A stretch of DNA of 64,000 nucleotides from positions 1,092,001-1,156,000 of the forward strand of contig OZ025805.1 in the NCBI GenBank assembly GCA_964019425.1, in the 5' to 3' direction. Shown piece by piece: positions 1-9,395 of this stretch. How positions within the stretch are numbered: the stretch's first letter is position 1; the number at the start of each line of letters is the position of its first letter. The notes beneath the pieces are model-generated. The model worked only from the letters and a program-made list of their open reading frames with translations, had not been told where the DNA came from and searched no databases. Source of the stretch: Flectonema sp. DT1601 (lineage: Eukaryota > Euglenozoa > Diplonemea > Diplonemida > Diplonemidae). A program made the position numbers and the translations under genes.

Positions 1-1
1 T

Positions 2-181
2 GGTGTTGCTTCTTTAGCATGTCAATTAATTTCATCACTTTACTCAATTCGATCTGATCTGTCTGAAGAGGATCAGAAATCTCTTGAGACGGCTGTTTCA
101 TCTCTTAAGAAAGTAAAGTCGTTGACTGACTCGGAAAAAGATGTTGTTGAGAACTTTTTGAAAACTGCGACGACTTCCTGA
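2..181 (+). CDS. C-terminal end of an unknown protein (5' end outside window)
   Basis: An open frame runs from the window edge to a TGA at 179-181 and encodes the last 59 residues of a protein. The piece is helical and charged, with repeated Ser, Leu, Lys and Glu (SDLSEEDQKSLETAVSS near its middle), and looks like a helical-bundle or coiled-coil tail. I do not recognise a family. It is on the same strand as its neighbours and ends about 190 bp before the next start codon. The upstream exons lie outside the window. Confidence 0.6.
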   Translation, partial: GVASLACQLISSLYSIRSDLSEEDQKSLETAVSSLKKVKSLTDSEKDVVENFLKTATTS

Positions 182-373
182 GAGCGGGAGATCTGCTCGG
201 ATAGTATTGTCTGAAATCATTTCAGTACTGGCGGTACCGTTTTTCTCAACAGATTCACAAAAAAATAAAATGCTGACTTGAGGCTAAAGGACTGTAGTAC
301 TTCACAGTTGGTACTTCACTCTGTCACAGTAAGTAGTTTGTTATCTTATACAGGCAACCACCAACAAAACAAT

Positions 374-832
374 ATGACGAAAGTTCTAAAGTGTGACCCA
401 CCAGAGAATGATGGGCTAAACTGGAGAGATAGGTCTCAAATAGCAGCGGAGAAGGGAGATGAAGAATTAATCTTTTCTTCTAGAGCAGATGCTGTTGTAG
501 AAGACAAGGTTGTTGAAGACCTAGGGTTTGTTCTGACCGAGCAGGCTGCTTACATACTGAATGAAGAAGTCGATCAAATACTTAGACGAGTAGAAATAAC
601 AACGATCACGGATATCTTTTTATTTGACACTGGATTCGTTCGGTTAGAATCAACAGATGGAGATATCTATTTCAGAACAACTCTTCTTCCAAGAGAGATC
701 TTCGTGGAGGCATTCACTCAGTTGCTACCTCACATGAAAGCAACTATTGTTGATGATGAAGACAAAGCCTTCGTAAGTGAACTCCCAGAAGCGTATCTCT
801 CATTTCTCTTAGAACCACCAGCAAGTCCTTAA
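374..832 (+). CDS. small acidic protein of unknown function, 152 aa
   Basis: I start this at the first ATG of the frame (374); the open frame extends upstream to 278 only through non-ATG codons. A splice-acceptor-like TATACAG ends at 353, 20 nt before the ATG, so the mRNA leader probably begins there. The protein is acidic and soluble, with no signal peptide or membrane segment. Residues about 45-140 look like one small alpha/beta domain: the segment TDIFLFDTGFVRLES is followed by helices and by a second acidic stretch (VDDEDKAF). I recognise no family. It is a complete frame ending in TAA. Confidence 0.65.
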   Translation: MTKVLKCDPPENDGLNWRDRSQIAAEKGDEELIFSSRADAVVEDKVVEDLGFVLTEQAAYILNEEVDQILRRVEITTITDIFLFDTGFVRLESTDGDIYFRTTLLPREIFVEAFTQLLPHMKATIVDDEDKAFVSELPEAYLSFLLEPPASP

Positions 833-1637
833 ACTTGCTACAGTGTTTGTTATTAAGGGAACACTGTCTAGAAGCTAATTAGCTTACAGATGACCTCATC
901 CTTTTTTGGGATAGTTGTTGAGTTGCTCTTTCGTTACTGTGCATGGTAAACGGTTTTATTTATTTGGTTTTTTTAAACATTTTTTTTTTAAATTATTTTC
1001 TTAGTTTTTTTTTTCAGCAACAAAAAAAAAAAAAAAAAAAAAGAGAAATGAAAACAAAAAAGCAATAAATTACAACTAGTAACGATATTTCTTTCCTTTT
1101 TTGTTTTTTTTTTTTGGTCTATTTTTTAAGAAACCAGAAACAAAAAAAAATAAGGACGTTCGCGTAGTTTTTGGTTCTATTTCTGCACACTTCCCACCAA
1201 GTGTAAGCTTTTCTCGATCTTTCTTCTGCACGTTTGGTTTTAAGAGAAAACTAATTTCTTTTACAAATCAATTTTTTTGTGCACAAGCAACCTTTGTCTC
1301 TCAAACTCATACCTCCAAAAAAGAGAGATGTTTTGGGCAGTAGCTACACGGGAGCACCAGTCATCGTGACTTATTGTTAAGAAAAACTAAACCCCACAAA
1401 AGAAAAGAAAAAAAAAAGAAAAAATAATTGTTTTAACCCCCCTCAAAAGAAAAGAAAAGAAAACAAAAGAACAACACACACACAATCCCAACATGTTAAA
1501 TTAAAAGAGGTTTTTTTTAGTAGTTGTGAGTATTTAGTTTTTCATAGTGGTTAAGGCTACTGAATGAAAGATGATTAAATAAGAGAGTAAAATAATTAAA
1601 TAATTCATATTGACATCACAGACCATTCTAATAAAAT
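833..1637. other. non-coding gap, A/T homopolymers
   Basis: Presumed 3' UTR and intergenic DNA. It holds a run of about 20 A near 1022, several T runs and A-rich simple sequence around 1385-1480. A weak open frame (1101-1343) is low-complexity Phe/Lys at its start and is not convincing. I see no RNA gene. Confidence 0.5.
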
Positions 1638-2402
1638 ATGATACGCAGATTACAACAACAGCGTTGGCTGACTGTAAAATCTGGAGCTCATCATTCTCAA
1701 ATACTCGAAATATCAGAAATATCAGAAATACCTTCGCTACTTAAATATATAAATAAACATCCAGACAGAGACTACAAGTCTCAATGGATACAATTACCAA
1801 TGAAATGTGGACAAGCATTAGCAGCATTAGAAGATAAAGGTTTTAATTTTCATCACGCTGAAGGTGGTCATTGCACACTATATCGATGGTTAGGTGGAGA
1901 CAAGGATCTAGTACCAGACTACGCAACTCACAGAGTAGGTGTTGCAGGGATGTGTTTAAATGATAAAGGGGAAGCTCTTCTTGTTAAAGAACGAAGAGGA
2001 GGTTTATGGAAACTCCCAGGTGGTCATGCAGACCTTGGTGAAGACATACCAGACACAGCAACACGAGAAGTGTTCGAAGAAACTGGTGTGAAATCTGAAT
2101 TTGAACACCTTCTTGGAGTCCGTCACTGCCACGAGCTTTCCCACGGTCGTTCTGATCTTTATTTTATATGTAAACTAAAACCTATCACTTCAATCATATC
2201 AAAGTGTGATGTCGAGATTGCTGATGCTGGTTGGTTTCCATTAACAAAACTTACTGAAGGGAAATCGATATTAAATAAGTTTATCGCCGAGTCGTACATG
2301 GCTGGCAACATGTGTCCTATTGCAATGGAAAGTCAACACCACGCCTACACTGGTCAGCCAACCAGATTCTACTTCGCTCCGACTAAAACTAATTCGTGTT
2401 AA
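1638..2402 (+). CDS. Nudix hydrolase, NUDT6-like, 254 aa
   Basis: Nudix hydrolases cleave nucleoside diphosphates linked to another moiety. The Nudix box is complete at residues about 129-151 (GHADLGEDIPDTATREVFEE followed by TGV), with every metal-binding Glu and the Arg of GX5EX7REUXEEXGU present. Before it lies the pre-Nudix domain typical of NUDT6 and plant NUDT2-type enzymes (FNFHHAEGGHCTLYRWL near 70-85, then the conserved PDYATHRVGVAGM). Length is near that of animal NUDT6 (about 316 aa). The N terminus is basic (MIRRLQQQRW) and could target mitochondria, which is inference. A 9-bp tandem repeat gives EISEISEIP near residue 25. The ATG sits 16 nt after a CACAG acceptor-like site. The exact substrate cannot be read from sequence. 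Confidence 0.88.
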   Translation: MIRRLQQQRWLTVKSGAHHSQILEISEISEIPSLLKYINKHPDRDYKSQWIQLPMKCGQALAALEDKGFNFHHAEGGHCTLYRWLGGDKDLVPDYATHRVGVAGMCLNDKGEALLVKERRGGLWKLPGGHADLGEDIPDTATREVFEETGVKSEFEHLLGVRHCHELSHGRSDLYFICKLKPITSIISKCDVEIADAGWFPLTKLTEGKSILNKFIAESYMAGNMCPIAMESQHHAYTGQPTRFYFAPTKTNSC

Positions 2403-3340
2403 CTAGATTCTGTTCTCGTTTTCTTCGATTAAGCGAGAGCTCTTTTCATTTGTTCGATATCTGTTTATGTGGCTGAACAGCTATTGACGTTTGTCTGATT
2501 TAGAGGAAAAAAAAGAAAACTAAAACAGTTTTCTTCTTCTGTTTTTTATTTTAATGTTATGATTAAAAAAAAAAAGCAAAAATAAATCTCTCGACATAGG
2601 TTTCGGTAACTTTAGTTGAACTCTGTTGTAGTTTTATCAGATTTCAAGTTGCTTTATTAATGTTTGATTATTAAAATCTGAGATAATCATCTCCTCAAAT
2701 AAGAACTCAGAACAGTGAGTGGGATAAGTTAGTAGCAATATTATTATTTTATGTTGACAATGTAGCTAGTAGGTGAAAGCTCACCGTACTTTTTGGTCTC
2801 GGTTTCCCACGGGATCACAGCTATTCCGTACTGCGCTGAATAACAACACGGAAACAAGAGATGTGTGCAGCCTACGTTAGAACTGGTCAACTGTCTCATA
2901 AATTACTAATGGTTTTATAATAGTTCACTTCTGACACAATACAATATATTTATATCATTTATGAATATGCTCAAAACAGTTAAAACCCCCCCTCCCTAGG
3001 CGAGGTATATGGATTACTCTCGAAACCTAATAGTTACTTTAAAAGTCCAAATTAAGCATCACACCTAGTCACTGTATTTAAAACTAATGTTAAATTATCT
3101 TTATGTTTTTATGATACAACACAGTTGTAATTTTTACAAAATCGAACATACAACCCCCCCCTCCCTACCCCCCTTCGGCTGAAACTTAATTTAGTTTTAG
3201 CCAGTTTCAAGTTATCTCTTGTTCTTTATTTAGAATACATTTATTGAAGGTCGATCATCTATTTCTGTTTTTTGAGGGAAAAGTGGAAAAACACATCATC
3301 ATTATCATAAATTGTTATCAGACGAGTTATCATTAAAAAG
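2403..3340. other. non-coding gap with a dispersed repeat
   Basis: Presumed 3' UTR plus intergenic DNA with A-runs near 2565. A small perfect hairpin (GGTGA AAGC TCACC) occurs near 2772. From about 3011 to 3170 there is one copy of a dispersed repeat ending in a C-rich tract (separate entry). No open frame of note. Confidence 0.5.
3011..3170. repeat. dispersed repeat copy A, C-tract at its end
   Basis: The segment 3066-3152 (87 bp) is identical, base for base by eye, to 23055-23141, 20 kb away. The part before it (TTACTCTCGAAACCTAATAG at about 3013) is found again at about 23207 in diverged form. Each copy runs into a C-rich tract. It is probably a non-autonomous mobile or amplified repeat; no coding capacity is seen. 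Confidence 0.75.
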
Positions 3341-5314
3341 ATGTCCGCACCAGGGAGAGTAAAGGATGCCCTTAGTAAATTATTTATGAAAATCCATCCT
3401 GACGTTTTGTGGGGACATCCAGAAAGAAGAAAAATAAACGAAGACTCAATGCAGGGATTAAACGAAATTTTAGCTTGGGAAAAAAATCTTCGAAAAGGAA
3501 GCATAGAAGGTCCTCCTCCATCAACGAGAACTGTGAAATTTTATACAAAAGATGACGACACGATGATAGAATGTGACTTCACTCCACCAAAGGACATTGA
3601 CAATACGAATGCCGGTAGCGGTGCTGTAAATAAATTTTTAAACCAGCTTCTCACCAAGGCTGAAGTACTAACACCCGATGAACAACACGACCTCGATAAG
3701 GTCAATAGTAAACTTGAAGAATGGAGAAACATCTCTCAAACAGTTAGTAAACATGAAACCACTCGATCAATTGAAGATAAAGAATGGGCAGAACAACGAC
3801 GAGAACAACAATTACAACACAAACTAAAACCGATGGGTGATTTTGGAGCAGCGTTTGACGCTCAAGGGATGGAAGTCCCACATGGGGCACATGAAGAAGC
3901 AGAACTTCCAACGTCACTCGATGGTGATAAGATGGAAGTTCCTTTACAGCCAATTAAAAGAATTCAAAAAATAAAAACAAATCAAGCAGTCTTAACATCA
4001 CTGGCAGATGAATTTAATAATCTCATGCAGGACTACTGGAAACCTGAACACGTACCAGACGTCGCTGAGCTAATCTCTTCTGATCTCATTCATTACGATA
4101 AAGAAATCAGTCCTGTTGATTGCGCTAAAGCAATAGAAACATTAGGATCGAATTTATCAATGTTGCGTTATGATAAGTGGTATTTTGTTCCGTTATTCAT
4201 TTCAACAAGGTACGGTATAGAAATAGACTTACCAGGATTCTTTTCAATACCTTATTGGTTTCAACCTGACGACTTTGTGAAGTACGTTCTTGCAAATGAA
4301 CATCAACTAAAAAACATGCAAGAAAGAGCTCATCAATCAGCTCGTGATTTAGAACATGTAATCCTGTCTGCTAAAGAAGGAGCTGATCTTGTTGACATTG
4401 TTCTCCGTTGTAGTCACGAAGACGGAAGGAAAGCGTGTGAAGCTCTCTCAAGAAACTCATCAGTTTTAAAGTCACACGGAGTGACTCAATTTTGTATTGA
4501 AATAACCGAACCAGGACTTGCTTATGGAACAAGAGATTCAGGTCTGATCCAACTACCTGCTGACTTTACAGATGCTGGGCTGTTAGAGTTCTGTGAATAT
4601 TTAAATCAAGAAAACCGTCTTGAAACAGTTCGCGGTCTGTACGATTCAAACATTGAAATCCTTGGAGAGTGTGATCGATTGTCATCCGTTTGCTATGAAG
4701 TAATCGCTCCTTATCTTATTGATTTGGAGTCTGGTAATTCAACAGCTGAAGCAAAATTACAATTCGTCAAAGAGTTGTATTCAATATCAGGAGAGCTATC
4801 AAGGTATGACTGGTCAGCTTATACTTTCGTATTGGGTGAACTTGACTTGGATTGGGCTGGGGGTGTTCTTAGCCTGCCACCAAACTTTCATGGAGCCAAC
4901 TTCGCCAAAACTGTTCACATGCTTCACGAAGAGGACGGTGATCTTAAAGAAGATGATGTTATACCAGAAACTGAATCAGATCTCGCTTTAGAACTTGAAA
5001 CTCGTCGTATCAAAACAGATCTCATTAAGTCAGGTCTTATAGAACTCGATCCATCAAAACAAACCGACTCCCAGAGACAGCTCCTTCAATCTTTTGATTC
5101 CTTCGAATCTGGAGAAGAGCTTCAGAGTTTTATTCGTCAAAACTTCCCCAAATATCACATGAAACAAGAAGCTGAGAACGCCGTTCAAGCGGAGCTACTT
5201 GCACAGGTACGAGTCGGACACGAAGGCTATCGACAGAAGAAACTCAGATACTATTTCAAACATAAGATGCACGCTAGAGTTGGTGGACGTGCTAATCAGT
5301 GGCAGCTGTGGTAA
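3341..5314 (+). CDS. TCAIM-like mitochondrial protein (DUF4460/DUF4461), 657 aa
   Basis: The N terminus (VKDALSKLFMKIHPDVLWGH then PERRKINEDSMQGLNEIL) matches the DUF4460 domain of T-cell activation inhibitor, mitochondrial (TCAIM), a J-domain-like helical region with the conserved HPD. The long remainder corresponds to the DUF4461 region and ends in a conserved basic patch (RQKKLRYYFKHKMHAR). The biochemical role of this family is poorly known; the animal protein is mitochondrial. At 657 aa it is longer than human TCAIM (about 496). The extra length includes a Gln/Glu-rich linker near residues 125-200. Starts at an ATG directly after AAAAAG, with another acceptor-like ATCAG about 20 nt upstream. 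Single exon. Confidence 0.75.
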   Translation: MSAPGRVKDALSKLFMKIHPDVLWGHPERRKINEDSMQGLNEILAWEKNLRKGSIEGPPPSTRTVKFYTKDDDTMIECDFTPPKDIDNTNAGSGAVNKFLNQLLTKAEVLTPDEQHDLDKVNSKLEEWRNISQTVSKHETTRSIEDKEWAEQRREQQLQHKLKPMGDFGAAFDAQGMEVPHGAHEEAELPTSLDGDKMEVPLQPIKRIQKIKTNQAVLTSLADEFNNLMQDYWKPEHVPDVAELISSDLIHYDKEISPVDCAKAIETLGSNLSMLRYDKWYFVPLFISTRYGIEIDLPGFFSIPYWFQPDDFVKYVLANEHQLKNMQERAHQSARDLEHVILSAKEGADLVDIVLRCSHEDGRKACEALSRNSSVLKSHGVTQFCIEITEPGLAYGTRDSGLIQLPADFTDAGLLEFCEYLNQENRLETVRGLYDSNIEILGECDRLSSVCYEVIAPYLIDLESGNSTAEAKLQFVKELYSISGELSRYDWSAYTFVLGELDLDWAGGVLSLPPNFHGANFAKTVHMLHEEDGDLKEDDVIPETESDLALELETRRIKTDLIKSGLIELDPSKQTDSQRQLLQSFDSFESGEELQSFIRQNFPKYHMKQEAENAVQAELLAQVRVGHEGYRQKKLRYYFKHKMHARVGGRANQWQLW

Positions 5315-5758
5315 GTAATCATGAAAACAAAGCAATCCACCATACCAATGTGTTACGTATTCTTTGAAGGAATAATGTAGACGACTAACATAACACACTT
5401 CCTGGTAGCTGAAATATTTCTTTTCGGCACAAAATTAGAAGTACTGCTGCGCAAACCCTGTTGGGTTAACATGATTTTATATTTTATTTTTCTGAGGAGA
5501 GAGAGCCTTGTTCTGAATGACGAGACTTCTTCTCCGTAACTTAGTTTGTTTTAAAAGTCATCAAAGGCTCTAAGAGCGACGCCGATTCGCGCGAAAATAC
5601 AAATTTATTTTTCCACTAGTCTGTAAAAGATGTATTAAACAGAATAAATTATGTACAGGTACAGCAATATGGGTCTGACATAACTACTGTTTCTCATTAG
5701 TTGGAATTGTTCATTCTTTTTACTTATCAAACTGGTTAGGATACACACACCAACAATA
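5315..5758. other. non-coding gap, includes left part of duplicated unit
   Basis: 3' UTR and spacer. From 5503 on it belongs to the tandemly duplicated block. It contains a GC-richer motif (AGAGCGACGCCGATTCGCGCG near 5572) that is preserved in both copies and could be regulatory; no gene seen. Confidence 0.5.
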
Positions 5759-6796
5759 ATGTGGGTTGCTGTACTTGTTACACTACTTCTTCAACCTGTT
5801 AGTGGATACTTGTATCCTCAGTATTCAAACCCGTGGAGGCAGTTTGCTGTGAGAAATGATTCGACTTTAAGAGATCCCACGACAGTTGTTTTTGATAACA
5901 AGACATCAACGTGGCATATTTACTGCACTCGAGTCTTACTAAAGCATGGGTCTGCAGGGTATTGGGGATCAATTTGGCATTTTTCGACAAACGCTACTAA
6001 ATTTGACGATCCAACAGCAGTCTGGACGGATGAGGGGGAAGTCATCCCTCCTTCTGGAAATGGAAACTTTGACAACTCTGGAACTTTCACACCTGGAATC
6101 GTTGTTGAATGTACCTCAAGTAATGACTGTACTTGGTATCTGTTCTATGGGGGTGTTGCAAATGAGCAACCTGCTCATGCGGAAAATGTTGGTTTAGCTA
6201 TTTCAAACAATCCTTGGGGACCATTCAAAAGACGACAAGAACCAGTTTTTAACAGAACTGACAGCAGTTCAGTTGGATGGTGTGGCACTACTGCTGCTCG
6301 CGTTGACGAGATCAAGTCTTCAGTAATTTCTGGTCAGAAATATATTTTCGTAAAGTCTGTTTGCTCGAATTTCAGTGCCTTACCCGTGGCATACATTCCT
6401 GAAAATGGATGGGGGCCACCGTACAAACAAATACCACCAATTTTTAGTGCGGCAGATACTTGTAAGTCACTTGGATTCGAAGAACCAACAATCTTCATTG
6501 CTGACGATAATTTGCTTCATTTTACGGGTCATTACCATGGCAACTGTGGCTCTGCTGTTAAGTTCGTACACTTTATAAACCCGACAAGAACGCTTCATGG
6601 TTGGGTTAAGGTAGCTGACTTTGGAAGCAGCAACAACAGTTCGTTTTTTGAACCCGTGCCAGTTCCTCTTTCATTTGATGGTGTCTATGGAGGTGAGATA
6701 TCGCGCACGTGGGTTGATTTTGGTGCGGGACGTGGTGGTAGTCCTACCTTTCACCTCATGATGAGTCAGCCTGTTTGGGTTAATGTTACAAACTAG
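5759..6796 (+). CDS. secreted glycoside hydrolase, GH43/GH62-like (copy 1), 345 aa
   Basis: A clear signal peptide (MWVAVLVTLLLQPVSG, cleavage expected near residue 16-17) precedes a domain that looks like the five-bladed beta-propeller of the GH43/GH62 arabinanase and arabinofuranosidase clan. Supporting features are LRDPTTVVFD, the usual setting of the catalytic-base Asp (residue 39), the Trp-rich GYWGSIWHFST, the blade motif NNPWGPFKRR, and FEEPTIF as a possible acid-Glu region. Several N-glycosylation sequons and paired Cys fit secretion. The likely role is breaking down plant or algal polysaccharide outside the cell or in food vacuoles; the family is assigned by eye and substrate is inference. 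It is one half of a tandem pair. An acceptor-like GGTTAG lies about 20 nt before the ATG. Confidence 0.7.
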   Translation: MWVAVLVTLLLQPVSGYLYPQYSNPWRQFAVRNDSTLRDPTTVVFDNKTSTWHIYCTRVLLKHGSAGYWGSIWHFSTNATKFDDPTAVWTDEGEVIPPSGNGNFDNSGTFTPGIVVECTSSNDCTWYLFYGGVANEQPAHAENVGLAISNNPWGPFKRRQEPVFNRTDSSSVGWCGTTAARVDEIKSSVISGQKYIFVKSVCSNFSALPVAYIPENGWGPPYKQIPPIFSAADTCKSLGFEEPTIFIADDNLLHFTGHYHGNCGSAVKFVHFINPTRTLHGWVKVADFGSSNNSSFFEPVPVPLSFDGVYGGEISRTWVDFGAGRGGSPTFHLMMSQPVWVNVTN

Positions 6797-7076
6797 TAAC
6801 TTCTTTATCTCAGGCTGCTTAAAGCTGTCTGGTGATACTGAGCCTTGTTCTGAATGACGGGACCTCTTCTCCGTAACTTAGTTTATTTTAAAAGTCATCA
6901 AAGGCTCTAAGAGCGACGCCGATTCGCGCGAAAATACAATTTCTCCACTTCTAGTCTGTAAAAGATGTATTAAATATAATAAGTTAACGGGTCTGACATA
7001 ACCACTGTTTCTCATTAGTTGGAATTGTTCATTCTTTTTACTTATCAAACTGGCTAGGATACACACACTAACAATA

Positions 7077-8111
7077 ATGTGGGTTGCTGTACTTGTTACA
7101 CTACTTCTTCAACCTGCTAGTGGATACTTGTATCCTCAGTATTCAAACCCGTGGAGGCAGTTTGCTGTGAGAAATGATTCGACTTTAAGAGATCCCACGA
7201 CAGTTGTTTTTGATAACAAGACATCAACGTGGCATATTTACTGCACTCGAGTCTTACTAAAGTATGGGCCTCCAGGGTATTGGGGATCAATTTGGCATTT
7301 TTCGACAAACGCTACTAAATTTGACGATCCAGCAGCAGTCTGGACGGATGAGGGGGAAGTCATCCCTCCTTCTGGAAATGGAAACTTTGACAACTCTGGA
7401 ACTTTCACACCTGGAATCGTTGTTGAATGTACCTCAAGTAATGACTGTACTTGGTATCTGTTCTATGGGGGTGTTGCAAATGAGCAACCTGCTCGTGCGG
7501 AAAATGTTGGTTTAGCTATTTCAAACAATCCTTGGGGACCATTCAAAAGACGACAAGAACCAGTTTTTAACAGAACTGACAGCAGTTCAGGATGGTGTGG
7601 CACTACTGCTGCTCGCGTTGACGAGATCAAGTCTTCGGTAATTTCTGGTCAGAAATATATTTTCGTAAAATCTGTTTGCTCGAATGATAGTGCCTTACCC
7701 GTGGCATACATTCCTGAAAATGGATGGGGGCCACCGTACAAACAAATACCACCAATCTTTAGTGCGGCAGATACTTGTAAGTCACTTGGATTTGAAGAAC
7801 CAACAATCTTCATTGCTGACGATAATTTGCTTCATTTTACGGGTCATTACCATGGCAACTGTGGCTCTGCTGCTAAGTACGCACACTTTATAAACCCGAC
7901 AAGAACGCTTCATGGTTGGGTTAAGGTAGCTGACTTTGGAAGCAGCAACAACAGTTCGTTTTTTGAACCCGTGCCAGTTCCTCTTTCATTTGATGGTGTC
8001 TATGGAGGTGAGATATCGCGCACGTGGGTTGATTTTGGTGCGGGACGTGGTGGTAGTCCTACCTGGCACCTCATGATGAGTCAGCCTGTTTGGGTTAATG
8101 TTACAAACTAG
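7077..8111 (+). CDS. secreted glycoside hydrolase, GH43/GH62-like (copy 2), 344 aa
   Basis: This is the paralogue of the gene starting at 5759, with the same signal peptide and propeller motifs and roughly a dozen amino-acid differences. One codon is missing after DSSS (Val of copy 1). Other changes include Ser-Ala to Pro-Pro near residue 63, Phe to Asp in SNDSAL (the sequon is kept), Val-Lys-Phe-Val to Ala-Lys-Tyr-Ala near residue 265, and Phe to Trp near the C terminus. No stop or frameshift has appeared, so both copies look functional. Upstream DNA is shared back to 6840, so both should be expressed alike unless the shortened spacer matters. Confidence 0.7.
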   Translation: MWVAVLVTLLLQPASGYLYPQYSNPWRQFAVRNDSTLRDPTTVVFDNKTSTWHIYCTRVLLKYGPPGYWGSIWHFSTNATKFDDPAAVWTDEGEVIPPSGNGNFDNSGTFTPGIVVECTSSNDCTWYLFYGGVANEQPARAENVGLAISNNPWGPFKRRQEPVFNRTDSSSGWCGTTAARVDEIKSSVISGQKYIFVKSVCSNDSALPVAYIPENGWGPPYKQIPPIFSAADTCKSLGFEEPTIFIADDNLLHFTGHYHGNCGSAAKYAHFINPTRTLHGWVKVADFGSSNNSSFFEPVPVPLSFDGVYGGEISRTWVDFGAGRGGSPTWHLMMSQPVWVNVTN

Positions 8112-8482
8112 TAACTTCTTTATCTCAGGCTGCTTAAAGCTGTCTGGTGATACTGAGCCTTTCAACTCTCCCTATGCGTGTCTTTAAATATTAGATATTT
8201 ATGAAAACTTCCAACGCAAATCAGAAACCACAGCAATCTTGTTATTTACGAGTGGTTACAGATTCGAGACTTGTCTCTTGACCATGTCTCAACTCACTGA
8301 GACTATTCTTGTGACTTCTTCGAACTGTAATTGCTCTTCTGAACCTGTTTTGCTTTATTAACGTAAACTTATACTTCCTTTAGTATTGTATTTGAGTAGT
8401 GGTAGATGTTTGTACCCTTATTGATAATTTTCTTTTTTTTGTATTGTTCTGAAGATTATTATCTCACAGTGTGTCGCATACT
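8112..8482. other. non-coding gap after the duplicated pair
   Basis: Unique sequence after the duplication edge at 8155. AT-rich 3' UTR and leader DNA; a CTCACAG acceptor-like site ends at 8469, just before the next gene. Nothing else seen. Confidence 0.5.
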
Positions 8483-9100
8483 ATGTTTCGAAGGTCAGTT
8501 TCATGTCTTGGTAGGAAGACTGAGTTCTTGCAAAAATTAAAATTGATTTCTGAGGGAATGGAGCAGAAGAAAATCGAAAAGAAGTTTTGGAGTCAAGTCT
8601 ACACTGAGGAGTGCGTTATGAAAGCATCAGGTCAGGAAGTCACTGGATTAGAGGGCATCGTTCATGGAATGCCAAGTTTCCATAAAGCGTTTGATGTCGA
8701 GACAAACATCGTTGATGTACTTGGAGATGAAGAAGCAGATCGTTTTGCCGTTCACTTTAAACACTCAGTTCGATTCGTTGGAGAATATGGACAAGTTCAG
8801 GTATTCTATTATTACAAATTAAATTTATTGTTTTTTGTTTTTTTTTATTATAATTCAACAAACAAAACAAAACAAATACAGCCAACTGGATCCACTGGAA
8901 CCTTTGAAGGAGTCACTATTCACAAAGTTAACGAAGAAGGAAAGACTACTGAGATCGTACAGTCAATCGACTTGTTGTCGTATTTTATTCAGGTAGGAGC
9001 TATCTCACCAATGATACTAGCGCCTACTGAGAAACCTCAGGCTCCAGATAGTATGGATGGTGCTGGAACAGTTAAGATTGGAGGAGTGAAAGAAATCTAA
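8483..9100 (+). CDS. SnoaL/NTF2-like protein, two exons, 178 aa
   Basis: Exon 1 is 8483-8800 and exon 2 is 8882-9100, separated by an 81-nt intron (GTATTC...ATACAG) that is a multiple of three and has no stop, so the unspliced frame stays open. I start at the ATG at 8483; the frame extends slightly upstream only through a GTG. The N terminus (MFRRSVSCLGRK) is basic and could be a mitochondrial presequence. The rest looks like the small cone-shaped SnoaL/NTF2 fold: a long first helix (EFLQKLKLISEGMEQKKIEK), an acidic pocket region and strands such as FAVHFKHSVRFVGEYG. That fold binds or isomerises small ligands; the exact role is unknown. An intron is preferred because its sequence is pure AT-rich low complexity. 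Confidence 0.7.
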   Translation: MFRRSVSCLGRKTEFLQKLKLISEGMEQKKIEKKFWSQVYTEECVMKASGQEVTGLEGIVHGMPSFHKAFDVETNIVDVLGDEEADRFAVHFKHSVRFVGEYGQVQVFYYYKLNLLFFVFFYYNSTNKTKQIQPTGSTGTFEGVTIHKVNEEGKTTEIVQSIDLLSYFIQVGAISPMILAPTEKPQAPDSMDGAGTVKIGGVKEI

Positions 9101-9395
9101 GAAAGAAGATAACCGCGTCTGAGTTGTTCCTTAACAATTCCTAATGGAATTGAAGTGAAGGTGGTTGTGAAGTAACGTCAACCAACTGCTACAGATTACC
9201 AAACTGGGTAAGTAGATAAGTGTTTTCAGTCATCAGACTTCTAGCTGGAAAGTTTATTGTAATCATCTTTTCATTTCTAATTATCTATTACTTCCTTAAA
9301 ATGAGAACAACACTTTGAGTGAATGAAGTTTATAAGAAAGTTTCCCATCTGTTATTTGTCACTCTCAGATATGAGGTAAAGATTACACACAATAA

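Larger units (their letters stand above)
5503..8154 (+). repeat. tandem direct duplication of a 1.3-kb gene unit
   Basis: Unit 1 is 5503-6839 and unit 2 is 6840-8154. The two are nearly identical over promoter-proximal DNA, coding sequence and 3' flank. GAGCCTT occurs at the left edge (5503), at the internal junction (6840) and at the right edge (8155), so the duplication probably arose at this 7-bp homology. Unit 1 is 22 bp longer, mainly in the spacer near 5650-5690. High identity in both coding and non-coding parts indicates a recent event. Confidence 0.9.

Noticed and set aside
1101-1343. Plus-strand frame of 80 codons
   Set aside because: Phe/Lys low complexity from T and A runs; no acceptor-ATG layout.
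1540-1570. tRNA-like motif (AGTGGTTAAGGC)
   Set aside because: Resembles a tRNA D-arm, but no acceptor stem, anticodon arm or T-loop follows.
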